NCBI GenBank assembly: GCA_002066995.1
Contig: MWTC01000046.1
Coordinates: forward strand, 1 to 52,618
Reading direction: 5' to 3'
Source of the DNA: Sphingobacteriales bacterium UTBCD1
GTDB taxonomy: Bacteria > Bacteroidota > Bacteroidia > Chitinophagales > Chitinophagaceae
DNA: 52,618 bases
The notes below the pieces were generated by a model that was given only the letters and a program-made list of their open reading frames with translations, was not told the origin of the DNA and did no database searches. This document shows, piece after piece, positions 8,571 to 16,625 of this stretch. The number at the start of each line of letters is the position of its first letter. Positions within the stretch are counted from its first letter, which is position 1. Both the position numbers and the translations under genes were made by a program.

Positions 8571-8657
8571 ATGACAATAACAAAGGCATACCGCTGGTTT
8601 TATTTTTATTTCTTCTTTAGCCAGAAGCGGGGAATGCTTTTGTTGAAATCTAATTAA
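8571..8657 (+). CDS. Aromatic-amino-acid leader peptide (attenuator peptide)
   Basis: A 28-codon ORF (ATG at 8571, TAA at 8655). Codons 7-16 encode YRWFYFYFFF: five Phe, three Tyr and one Trp in ten codons (8589-8618). The remainder is polar and basic (SQKRG, then MLLLKSN). This composition matches the leader peptides of pheA and trp attenuators in Proteobacteria, which stall ribosomes when the charged tRNA is scarce. The next genes make Phe, Tyr and the common chorismate precursors, so the sensed and produced amino acids agree. The function is inferred from composition, position and the hairpins that follow. Confidence 0.88.
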   Translation: MTITKAYRWFYFYFFFSQKRGMLLLKSN

Positions 8658-8713
8658 GATCTAAAACTAAAATCAACATAGATATCCCCCGCAAAAAATC
8701 GGGGGATTTTTTT
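8582..8713 (+). promoter_or_regulatory. Ribosome-mediated transcription attenuator of the aromatic operon
   Basis: Four pairing segments can be drawn by hand. Pause hairpin 1:2: 8582-8589 with 8634-8641 (8 bp, one G-U), then CCGC 8591-8594 with GCGG 8627-8630, and TGG 8595-8597 with CCA 8621-8623. Its apical loop is the run of Phe and Tyr codons. Antiterminator 2:3: GCGGGG 8627-8632 with CCCCGC 8687-8692. Terminator 3:4: ATCCCCCG 8684-8691 with CGGGGGAT 8700-8707. Segments 2 and 3 are each shared by two structures, so the folds exclude one another. A ribosome stalled on the aromatic codons masks segment 1, frees segment 2 for segment 3, and lets transcription continue into pheA. Confidence 0.85.
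8684..8713 (+). terminator. Intrinsic terminator of the attenuator
   Basis: Perfect 8-bp GC-rich stem (8684-8691 with 8700-8707), 8-base A-rich loop, then an eight-T run ending at 8713. It lies 90 bases upstream of pheA, inside the leader. Confidence 0.9.
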
Positions 8714-8803
8714 TATGGTCTCCACGGCACCCCGGGTAGCGGTGCTTCAGGAGCCGAAAGTTTGAAAAACATTTATGATAGAGTAAAGCATTAGCTGTTA
8801 AAA

Positions 8804-9724
8804 ATGAAAAATTCAAATAAAAACCCAGAATCCCAAAAGGAAGGGCCGATTGCCATACAGGGGTATGAAGGCAGCTTTCACCAGGTGGCTGCCCAATATT
8901 TTTTTGGAAAAGATGTACCGGTTCTTCCCTGTGCAACATTCAAAGAGGTAATCAGGAATTCCATTGATAAGAACAAGGCCGATGGAGGCGTGATGGCCAT
9001 TGAGAATTCGATTGCAGGCAGCATTTTACCCAACTATAATCTATTGCAGTCAAGTGACCTGCAGATCATCGGCGAGGTGTATTTACAGATCGAACAAAAC
9101 CTGATGGTCAATCCGGGTGTTACTCTGGAAGATATTCATGAAGTACATTCCCACACCATGGCATTACAGCAATGCTATGAATTTCTTGATAAGTTTAAAT
9201 GGAAATTGGTAGAAACAGAAGATACTGCTTTCAGCGCCCGCTATATTTATCAGCGAAAGAGTAAACATATTGCAGCAATTGCAAGCAGCCTTGCTGCTGA
9301 ATTATTTGGCTTGCACATGATCGCTCCATCCATTCAAACGCTGGAAAATAATTACACCAGGTTCCTGGTATTGAAAAGAAAAGATGTGGCCACGGTTGTT
9401 GAAAAGGCCGATAAAGCATCAGTAAATTTTCATACAGATCATTCCCGGGGCAGCCTTGCCAAAGTATTGAACAAAATCTCAGATGCAGGGATCAATCTGA
9501 GTAAACTGCAAAGTTTTCCTATACCCGGATCAGATTTCAAATACAGTTTTCATGCAGACATGGAATTTGAAAATATCTCACAGTTTGAGGAAGTAATTGA
9601 AAGTATAAAACCTTTGACGAAAGTGGTAAAGATCTATGGCATTTACCGGAAAGGTGTTATTCCCAGGCCTATCAGGAAAAAGAATGCTAAAGAGTTAAAA
9701 ATTGAAATAAATGGACAGCGATAA
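8804..9724 (+). CDS. pheA: Prephenate dehydratase with C-terminal ACT domain
   Basis: Converts prephenate to phenylpyruvate, the committed step to phenylalanine. The PDT domain (about residues 15-195) shows IQGYEGSFHQVAA, the GVMAIENSIAGSI loop and the catalytic TRF in NNYTRFLVL. An ACT domain (about 203-280) has SRGSLAKVLNKISDAGINLSKLQSFP, where ligand-binding GALV and ESRP motifs of classical enzymes are replaced by GSLA and KLQSFP; feedback by Phe is likely but the pocket is not canonical. It is a monofunctional dehydratase without chorismate mutase. It is the first gene after the attenuator, and its 3' end overlaps the aminotransferase gene by 14 bases. Confidence 0.93.
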   Translation: MKNSNKNPESQKEGPIAIQGYEGSFHQVAAQYFFGKDVPVLPCATFKEVIRNSIDKNKADGGVMAIENSIAGSILPNYNLLQSSDLQIIGEVYLQIEQNLMVNPGVTLEDIHEVHSHTMALQQCYEFLDKFKWKLVETEDTAFSARYIYQRKSKHIAAIASSLAAELFGLHMIAPSIQTLENNYTRFLVLKRKDVATVVEKADKASVNFHTDHSRGSLAKVLNKISDAGINLSKLQSFPIPGSDFKYSFHADMEFENISQFEEVIESIKPLTKVVKIYGIYRKGVIPRPIRKKNAKELKIEINGQR

Positions 9725-10919
9725 ACGATCTCAGAATTTGATCCCTGAAAATCCTGTTTTGGAAAATAAGGGAACGGCAAAACGGTTGACCGGGATTGGA
9801 GAATATTATTTTTCACAGAAGCTGAGAGAGATCGACGAATTGAATAAGCAGGGGAAAAACATTATCAATCTTGGAATCGGCAGCCCTGATCTGCCGCCGC
9901 ACCCGGAAGTGATCAGAACAATGCAGGAGGAAAGTGCCAAACCCAATGTTCATGGTTATCAATCCTACAAAGGTTCACCGGTATTGCGGAAAGCCATGAG
10001 CGATTGGTATCTGAAATGGTATCAGGTGAAATTAAATCCCGACTCGGACATTTTACCATTGATAGGAAGTAAGGAAGGCATCATGCACATCTGCATGACA
10101 TACCTGAATCCCGGGGATAAAGTATTGGTGCCCAATCCAGGTTATCCGACATACAGAAGTGCAGTAATGCTGGCCGGAGGTAAGTGCGTGGAATATAAAC
10201 TTCTTCAAAAAAACAATTATGAACCGGGCTTTGCATCATTGGAAAAAAGCAATTTGTCGAAAGTGAAATTGATGTTTGTGAACTATCCCCAGATGCCAAC
10301 AGGACAATTGCCATCCAGAGAATTATTTGAAAAGATAGTTGCCTTTGGCAAGAAGCATAACATTCTGATCATTCATGATAACCCTTACAGTTTTATCCTG
10401 AATGATGATCCGCTAAGTCTGTTGAGTGTTGAAGGAGCCAAAGAACATGTGATCGAGTTGAACTCTTTGAGCAAATCGCACAATATGGCCGGCTGGAGGG
10501 TAGGAATGCTTTGCGGGGCAAAAGAAAGCATCAGTGACGTACTAAAGTTTAAAAGCAATATGGACAGTGGAATGTTTTTGCCCATACAATTAGCGGCAGC
10601 AAAGGCTCTGACTTTAGGGAAAGACTGGCATGATCAGGTGAATGCGGTTTATCATGAACGAAGAAAAAAGGTATTTGAACTCCTGAAAATTCTAAAATGT
10701 ACCTTTTCGAAGAAACAGGCAGGTTTGTTTGTCTGGTCAAAGATACCGGCTAAGTACAGTGACGGGTATGCTTTAAGTGATGAGATTTTATATGGCGCTA
10801 ACGTATTTATCACACCCGGAGGGATTTTCGGTTCGGCCGGAAATAAATTTGTAAGGGTCAGTTTATGTGCCAATGCAGATAGGTTTGATGAGGCAATAAA
10901 AAGAGTAAGAGCCATATAA
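9711..10919 (+). CDS. Class I/II PLP aminotransferase, probably aromatic or prephenate aminotransferase
   Basis: Fold type I aminotransferase. NLGIGSPDLPPHPEV matches the N-terminal substrate loop, NPGYPTY the aromatic stacking region, HDNPYSF the PLP Asp/Tyr pair, and SLSKSHNMAGWRVG the PLP-lysine motif with the phosphate-binding Arg. RVSLC near the C-terminus contains the carboxylate-binding Arg. The 14-base overlap with pheA and the next gene tyrA suggest the last transamination to Phe and Tyr, or prephenate to arogenate. The family also includes aspartate and diaminopimelate aminotransferases, so the substrate is inferred from context. Confidence 0.85.
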   Translation: MDSDKRSQNLIPENPVLENKGTAKRLTGIGEYYFSQKLREIDELNKQGKNIINLGIGSPDLPPHPEVIRTMQEESAKPNVHGYQSYKGSPVLRKAMSDWYLKWYQVKLNPDSDILPLIGSKEGIMHICMTYLNPGDKVLVPNPGYPTYRSAVMLAGGKCVEYKLLQKNNYEPGFASLEKSNLSKVKLMFVNYPQMPTGQLPSRELFEKIVAFGKKHNILIIHDNPYSFILNDDPLSLLSVEGAKEHVIELNSLSKSHNMAGWRVGMLCGAKESISDVLKFKSNMDSGMFLPIQLAAAKALTLGKDWHDQVNAVYHERRKKVFELLKILKCTFSKKQAGLFVWSKIPAKYSDGYALSDEILYGANVFITPGGIFGSAGNKFVRVSLCANADRFDEAIKRVRAI

Positions 10920-11012
10920 ATCACTATAAAGTCCAACTTAAAGGATGAGTGCTGGTGCGAATGATTTAAAACAATATGTCAGTTAAGAAAAAAGGAAGTA
11001 AATGACCCGAAG

Positions 11013-11963
11013 ATGAAAAAAAGCATTTCAAATATTAATGTCACACAATCCCCTTTTCGGGTATCGTCTCCGGCAAGCCAATGGCAGCCGGGGGAGGCGA
11101 GGGATGCGGGGAAGCCTGAACGGAGACGTATTGCAATAATAGGTGTGGGCCTCATCGGTGGTTCCCTGGCTATTCAGTTGCATGAGAAAAAGATATCTTC
11201 AAAAATTATCGGTGTAGAAAGCAATGCCGGCCATTTGCAGAAAGCCCTGGAATTGGAATTGGTGGATGAGGCAATGCCATTGGATGATGCTGTTGCAAAT
11301 GCTGATGTGATCTTACTGGCAATACCGGTAGATACGATCGTGAAATTATTGCCGGATATTCTAAACAAAGTTGACCGGCAGATAGTCGTTGATTTGGGAT
11401 CCACCAAAGAACAACTGATCCTTGCAGTGAAAGATCATCCAAAACGGGGGAGATATGTAGCAACACATCCGATGTGGGGTACAGAATACAGCGGCCCGCA
11501 GGCAGCATTGAAAGGGGCATTTGAAAATAAGGCTGTCATTATTTGTAATGCGGAACAAAGCGATGCAGATGCGGTAGAATGGGTAAAAGCAATGTACCGG
11601 AAGATAGGGATGCATTTGCTGGAAATGGATGCAGCAGCACATGATCTTCATGCAGCGTATGTGAGCCATATTTCGCACATCACTTCATTCGCATTGGCGA
11701 ATACGGTTCTGGAAAAAGAAAAAGAAGATGAGGCAATTTTTGAATTAGCCTCTGCAGGTTTTGAAAGCACCGTACGATTGGCAAAAAGCAATCCCGCCAT
11801 GTGGGCTCCGATCTTTATGCAGAACAGGGAAAATGTTTTGGATGTATTAAATGAACATATTGCTCAGTTAAAAAAATTCAAAGCCTGCCTGGAAAAGGAA
11901 AATTATAAATATATGCAGGAATTGATCGAAGATGCAAATAAGATCAGGAGAATCATTAAGTAG
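11013..11963 (+). CDS. tyrA: Prephenate dehydrogenase
   Basis: NAD(P)-dependent oxidative decarboxylation of prephenate (or arogenate) toward tyrosine. A Rossmann fold begins at IAIIGVGLIGGSLA (about residue 40). THPMWGTEYSGPQAA is the active-site region and HAAYVSHISHITSFAL the conserved His helix of the dehydrogenase domain. The first 38 residues are polar, Pro/Arg-rich and not part of the fold, so the real start could be downstream; no better start codon is evident. The 93 bases upstream hold no hairpin that I trust. There is no ACT domain. It lies third in the aromatic operon. Confidence 0.9.
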   Translation: MKKSISNINVTQSPFRVSSPASQWQPGEARDAGKPERRRIAIIGVGLIGGSLAIQLHEKKISSKIIGVESNAGHLQKALELELVDEAMPLDDAVANADVILLAIPVDTIVKLLPDILNKVDRQIVVDLGSTKEQLILAVKDHPKRGRYVATHPMWGTEYSGPQAALKGAFENKAVIICNAEQSDADAVEWVKAMYRKIGMHLLEMDAAAHDLHAAYVSHISHITSFALANTVLEKEKEDEAIFELASAGFESTVRLAKSNPAMWAPIFMQNRENVLDVLNEHIAQLKKFKACLEKENYKYMQELIEDANKIRRIIK

Positions 11964-11981
11964 TGAATATTGGAATATGAG

Positions 11982-13167
11982 AGACGGGAAGTCACAACTT
12001 AATAGTGAGGATAAAGAGGGCGGACCGAAAAAATAAAAACCGAAAAATTAAATTAATATATGCAAACAACAGAACCAAAAACAAAAGAGACTATCCGGGA
12101 TGTGTGGAATAAGCGTCCTTTGATCATCAGTGGCCCTTGCAGTGCAGAAACTGAAGAGCAGGTATTACAATCAGCCCGGCAATTGGCAGCTACAGGCATG
12201 GTGGATATGTTTCGTGCCGGTATCTGGAAACCCCGTACACGACCCGGAATGTTTGAAGGGATTGGCGCTAAAGGATTGCCCTGGCTGCAGCATGTAAAAA
12301 AGGAGACCGGCTTGCCGGTGACGGTGGAAGTTGCCACTGCCAGGCAGGTGGAAAATGCATTGCATTTTGAAGTGGATGTATTATGGGTAGGAGCAAGGAC
12401 AACGGTGAACCCTTTCAGCGTTCAGGAAGTGGCGGATGCATTGAAAGGAGTGGATATACCTGTTCTGATAAAAAATCCTGTCAATCCTGACATTGAATTG
12501 TGGATGGGCGCAATAGAAAGAATTGCAAAATCAGGGACGAAACAAATTGGTCTTATTCATCGCGGATTCAGCACCTTTGGAAATACGGATTACCGAAATG
12601 CGCCTATGTGGCATCTTGCAATTGAAATGAAGCTGCGAAATCCGGGTATGATGATGATCTGCGATCCCTCTCATATCTGCGGCCGAAGGGATACTTTGTT
12701 CAATGTTGCACAGCAGGCCAGCGATCTTCATTATGACGGCCTGATGATCGAGTCGCATGTAGATCCTGATAAGGCATGGAGTGATGCCAAACAGCAGGTA
12801 ACACCCGGTAAACTGAAGGAAATTCTGGAGAGCATTGTCTGGAGAAAAGAAGATACAAATTCTGAAGAATTTCATGCCGTTCTTGAAAAATTGCGTCAGC
12901 AGATCAACCATCTCGATGATGAGCTGATGAAGCTGCTCGGCGAGCGGATGAAAGTAGCCGATATGATCGGTCGCTATAAAAGAGAGAATAACATTACCAT
13001 ATTGCAGACTAACCGGTGGAATACGATCATCAGTAATGCATTTGATAAAGGTGAATCGCTTGGATTAAGTAAAGAATTTATCACAAAATATTTTGATGCA
13101 GTGCACATGGAGAGTATTAATCACCAGAAAAAGATCATGGATGAATAAGGCTGTGACTTCCCGGTCT
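11982..13167. repeat. Imperfect inverted repeat flanking the DAHP synthase gene
   Basis: The left arm at 11982-11996 (AGACGGGAAGTCACA) is nearly the reverse complement of the right arm at 13152-13167 (TGTGACTTCCCGGTCT), with one extra base in the right arm. Both arms lie in short intergenic gaps on either side of one gene, 1.15 kb apart. It could be an RNA pairing element or a remnant of a mobile cassette. Confidence 0.45.
12060..13148 (+). CDS. Bifunctional DAHP synthase / chorismate mutase
   Basis: Catalyses the first step of the shikimate pathway and also chorismate to prephenate. The N-terminal domain (about residues 15-260) is a type I-beta, KDO8P-synthase-like DAHP synthase: GPCSAE, KPRTRPGMFEGIG, GARTTVNPF, KNPVNPD, HRGFS and DPSHICGRRD. 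The C-terminal domain (about 275-355) is an AroQ-type chorismate mutase helix bundle starting LEKLRQQINHLDDELMKLLGERM. The fused mutase explains why the PheA and TyrA here lack one, and in this class it commonly serves as the feedback sensor. The gene is enclosed by an inverted repeat. Confidence 0.93.
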   Translation: MQTTEPKTKETIRDVWNKRPLIISGPCSAETEEQVLQSARQLAATGMVDMFRAGIWKPRTRPGMFEGIGAKGLPWLQHVKKETGLPVTVEVATARQVENALHFEVDVLWVGARTTVNPFSVQEVADALKGVDIPVLIKNPVNPDIELWMGAIERIAKSGTKQIGLIHRGFSTFGNTDYRNAPMWHLAIEMKLRNPGMMMICDPSHICGRRDTLFNVAQQASDLHYDGLMIESHVDPDKAWSDAKQQVTPGKLKEILESIVWRKEDTNSEEFHAVLEKLRQQINHLDDELMKLLGERMKVADMIGRYKRENNITILQTNRWNTIISNAFDKGESLGLSKEFITKYFDAVHMESINHQKKIMDE

Positions 13168-13217
13168 GCTTACTCAGTCGGTATATTGGTGGTATCTTTA
13201 CGCCGGAATAATGAATA

Positions 13218-14237
13218 ATGAAACACCTGAAATTTAAATTTTCCGCATCGGCAACTGATTTTTATGCTGACAGCAGTTTTTCCCAACTGAAAAAAATTGT
13301 GGATCAGGCAAATACCGTGCTGATCACAGATGAAAATATTTTCAGGCTGCACGGTAGTAAATTTAAAAACTGGAATTGCATTGTGCTGAGGCCCGGTGAA
13401 GAATTTAAGGTGCAGGCAACAGCAGATGCTGTCATTAGTCAGCTGATCAAGATGGGTGCTGACCGGAAAACCATGCTGATAGGGGTAGGCGGAGGAGTAA
13501 TTACGGATATTACCGGATTTACTGCGTCCGTTTATATGCGTGGAATAAAATCTGGTTTTGTTCCGACTACGCTCCTGGCAATGGTGGATGCATCAATCGG
13601 GGGAAAAAACGGGGTTGATGTAGGCGTTTATAAAAATCTGGTTGGCACTATTCGCCAGCCGTCTTTTATTCTTCATGACCTGGATTTTTTAGATACACTT
13701 CCACCATTGGAATGGGAAAATGGATTTGCCGAGATCATCAAGCATGCATGCATCATGGATGTTACGATGTTTAATAAACTGGAACAACAGACAATCGGTC
13801 ATTTCCGGGAAACCAGAAAGGAGTTAAGTAATTTGATCCGGCGAAATACTTTACTGAAAACAAAAGTGGTGCGGCAGGATGAATTTGAAAAAGGAGAGAG
13901 GCGGTTACTCAATTTTGGACACACTCTCGGGCATGCGTTGGAAAATCAATATGAGTTATCACATGGGCAGGCTATTTCCATAGGTATGACCTATGCCTGT
14001 CATATTTCAAAGCAACTGGCGGGGTTTAAAGAAACTTCAAGAGTGGTGACTGTTTTAAATAAATATGGCTTGCCCACCTATGCATCTTTTGACATGAAAA
14101 GGGTTTTTGAGGTTTTTCAGATGGATAAAAAGCGGGAAAGAAATGACATGAATTTTATTGTGCTGCAAAAGATCGGGAAGGGAATGATCCGGTCAATACC
14201 ATTAAAGAAGTTACAAAAAATAATAGCGGGAATATGA
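13218..14237 (+). CDS. aroB: 3-dehydroquinate synthase
   Basis: Second shikimate pathway step, DAHP to 3-dehydroquinate, using NAD and a divalent metal. GGGVITDITGFTASVYMRG is the NAD-binding region, and PTTLLAMVDASIGGKNGVDV forms the active-site loop. Metal ligands are Glu in FAEIIKH and His in FGHTLGHALE and LSHGQAISIGM. At 339 aa it is near the normal length. It ends one base before the aroA start, so the two are tightly coupled. Confidence 0.95.
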   Translation: MKHLKFKFSASATDFYADSSFSQLKKIVDQANTVLITDENIFRLHGSKFKNWNCIVLRPGEEFKVQATADAVISQLIKMGADRKTMLIGVGGGVITDITGFTASVYMRGIKSGFVPTTLLAMVDASIGGKNGVDVGVYKNLVGTIRQPSFILHDLDFLDTLPPLEWENGFAEIIKHACIMDVTMFNKLEQQTIGHFRETRKELSNLIRRNTLLKTKVVRQDEFEKGERRLLNFGHTLGHALENQYELSHGQAISIGMTYACHISKQLAGFKETSRVVTVLNKYGLPTYASFDMKRVFEVFQMDKKRERNDMNFIVLQKIGKGMIRSIPLKKLQKIIAGI

Positions 14238-14238
14238 T

Positions 14239-15597
14239 ATGATTGCAATCGTCAGGCCATCCATTCTTTCGGGAACGATACAGGCTCCGGCTTCCAAAAG
14301 TTCGATGCAAAGAGCTTTGGCTGCCGCATTATTGAGAAAAGGGACAAGCGTAATCAGAAACCCGGGGCATAGTAATGATGATAAAGCGGCAATGGAGATT
14401 GTCAGGAATCTTGGTGCGGAAATAATAGTGAATAGTGATAAATTAATTGTTAAAAGTAATGGCGTTGCCCCGAATGTAAGTACGATTAACTGTGGTGAGA
14501 GCGGATTGGGTATTAGAATGTTTGCGCCGATCATTGCTTTAAGCAATACTGAAATCACTGTTAATGGTGAAGGAAGTTTATTAAACAGGCCGATGAATTT
14601 TTTTGATACATTTTTCCCGGGACTTGGAGTTGATATTAAATCGAACAACGGGAAATTACCTTTAAAAATTAAAGGCCCGATACAACCAAAGAATATTGAA
14701 GTGGATGGCTCATTGAGTTCACAGTTTATTACGGGGTTGTTGCTGGCGTATTCGTCTTCTTTAAACTTCCCGGAAAACAGGGACAAATCCTCCGCAAAAA
14801 GATCTAATGAAGACCAGGGGAATTTGAAAGTTACTATTAAAGTCCGCCATTTAAAGAGTAAGCCATATATTGGCTTGACATTGGATGTAATGAAACAATT
14901 TGGAATGAATATTCCGGAAAACCGCGGCTATGAAGAATTTATTTTTCATAATACTTATACCAATAACTCTTCTTTGGCGGGTAAAGAGGTATTGTACATT
15001 GTCGAATCAGATTGGAGCGGCGGTGCATTTTTATTGGTTGCCGGGGCAATTGCCGGTCCGGTTACGGTAAAGGGATTGGATCTCACTTCTCCGCAGGGGG
15101 ATAAGAAAATTATTGATGCCCTGGTAGATGCAAACGCAGGCATTGCAATAGAAGCTAAAGGAATTAAAGTCCGGCCTGCGGAAATGAAGAGTTTTGAATT
15201 TGATGCTACGGACTGCCCGGATCTTTTTCCTCCGTTGGTTGCATTGGCTGCCAGTTGCAGGGGCACCAGTATCATAACGGGAGTACACCGTTTGACAAAT
15301 AAAGAAAGTGACAGGGCCGCTGCTTTAAAAGAAGAATTTGGAAAAATGGGAGTAGATATATTAATTGATGGTGATAAAATGAAAATCTGCGGAACTGAAA
15401 AAGTTAATGCTGCAAAGGTGCATTCGCATCATGATCACCGTATCGCCATGGCAACAGCGGTAGCAGCGCTGAAAGCAGAAGGTGAAACGATAATTGAGAG
15501 TGCGGAAGCCATCAACAAATCTTATCCTGACTTTTTCTGGCATTTGAAAAAGTTGGGTGCTGATGTATCTTTACCCTTTAAGAAATTTAAAATATGA
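14239..15597 (+). CDS. aroA: 3-phosphoshikimate 1-carboxyvinyltransferase (EPSP synthase)
   Basis: Joins shikimate-3-phosphate and PEP. It is recognised from APASKSSMQRALAAALL, GSLSSQFITGLLLA, the DCPDLFPPL segment and HHDHRIAMATAVAAL near the C-terminus. It is a divergent form: the usual LGNAGTAxR loop reads NCGESGLGIRM, and about 20 polar residues are inserted after SSSLNFPENR. The active-site HDHR and the first Lys of ASKSS are kept, so it should be active. Four bases overlap with aroC. Enzymes for dehydroquinase, shikimate dehydrogenase and shikimate kinase are not in this operon. Confidence 0.92.
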   Translation: MIAIVRPSILSGTIQAPASKSSMQRALAAALLRKGTSVIRNPGHSNDDKAAMEIVRNLGAEIIVNSDKLIVKSNGVAPNVSTINCGESGLGIRMFAPIIALSNTEITVNGEGSLLNRPMNFFDTFFPGLGVDIKSNNGKLPLKIKGPIQPKNIEVDGSLSSQFITGLLLAYSSSLNFPENRDKSSAKRSNEDQGNLKVTIKVRHLKSKPYIGLTLDVMKQFGMNIPENRGYEEFIFHNTYTNNSSLAGKEVLYIVESDWSGGAFLLVAGAIAGPVTVKGLDLTSPQGDKKIIDALVDANAGIAIEAKGIKVRPAEMKSFEFDATDCPDLFPPLVALAASCRGTSIITGVHRLTNKESDRAAALKEEFGKMGVDILIDGDKMKICGTEKVNAAKVHSHHDHRIAMATAVAALKAEGETIIESAEAINKSYPDFFWHLKKLGADVSLPFKKFKI

Positions 15598-16625
15598 ACA
15601 GCTTCGGCAGAATATTCAGAATATCTGTTTTCGGTGAATCACATGGGGAAAGTGTGGGTATTGTGATTGATGGATGCCCGGCAGGATTGCCATTATCTAC
15701 AGAAGATTTTCTGCCGGACCTGGAAAGGCGAAAGGGCGGTAAACAAAAAGGGACTACACCGCGGCAAGAAGATGATCTGCCCATTTTTAAAAGCGGGCTC
15801 TTTAATAACAAAACAACCGGGGCCCCGATCACTATTTTGTTTGAAAATAAAAACATCAGGTCAGCAGATTATGACCGTCAGAGAGATTTTCCCCGGCCGG
15901 GCCATGCCGATTTTGTTGCCAGGCAAAAGTTTGGCGGGCATGAAGATTATCGGGGCAGCGGCCATTTTAGCGGCAGGTTGACTGTGGCGCTGGTGGCTGC
16001 AGGAGTTGTTGCAAAAAAAAGTCTCTCCCAGCCTATCACCGGGAGCGGTGCCCGTAAAAACACTCCGATAAAAATAACTTCTTCTATTCTTGAGATCGGT
16101 GGTGAAAGTGATCTTGATAAAGGTTTGCAGAAAGCAATTGATGCCAAAGATTCCATCGGTGGGATTATTGAATGCAGGGTCAACGGACTGCCAACCGGTC
16201 TGGGAGAACCGTTTTTTGATTCGGTTGAATCGCAGTTGAGTCATATTGTTTTTGCAATACCTGCCGTTCGGGGAGTCGAATTCGGGAGCGGTTTTGCTGC
16301 TGCAAAAATGTTTGGAAGCCGTCATAATGATGCTCTGGAAAACTTGGAAGGAAAAACAACTACCAATCATGCCGGCGGAGTTGTGGGAGGATTGACCAAT
16401 GGGAATGAACTTGTTTTTCGCATAGCCATCAAGCCAACTTCATCAACACCAAAAGAACAGAATACACTGAACTGGACGACAGGAACTGTGGAAACCACAT
16501 CGGTAAAAGGCCGCCATGATCTTTGTATTGCATTACGTGTGCCGGTAATATTGGAAGCCGTTACAGCAATTGTATTTGCGGATCTGATGATGCTGGAACA
16601 GAAATTACCGGGAGTATTTAGTTGA
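15594..16625 (+). CDS. aroC: Chorismate synthase
   Basis: Last shikimate step, EPSP to chorismate, requiring reduced FMN. Signatures are ISVFGESHGESVGIVIDGCPAG, then RPGHADF, GGHEDYRGSGHFSGR and FGSGFAAAKMFGS. At 343 aa it is slightly short of E. coli AroC (361 aa) but covers the whole domain. It is the last gene of the operon. Its stop overlaps by 8 bases the 3' end of the convergent dipeptidase gene, and no terminator hairpin was seen in that overlap. Confidence 0.95.
   Translation: MNSFGRIFRISVFGESHGESVGIVIDGCPAGLPLSTEDFLPDLERRKGGKQKGTTPRQEDDLPIFKSGLFNNKTTGAPITILFENKNIRSADYDRQRDFPRPGHADFVARQKFGGHEDYRGSGHFSGRLTVALVAAGVVAKKSLSQPITGSGARKNTPIKITSSILEIGGESDLDKGLQKAIDAKDSIGGIIECRVNGLPTGLGEPFFDSVESQLSHIVFAIPAVRGVEFGSGFAAAKMFGSRHNDALENLEGKTTTNHAGGVVGGLTNGNELVFRIAIKPTSSTPKEQNTLNWTTGTVETTSVKGRHDLCIALRVPVILEAVTAIVFADLMMLEQKLPGVFS

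Noticed and set aside
8673-8939. Minus-strand 88-aa ORF across the attenuator terminator and pheA start
   Set aside because: Antisense to pheA and to the terminator hairpin; no domain.
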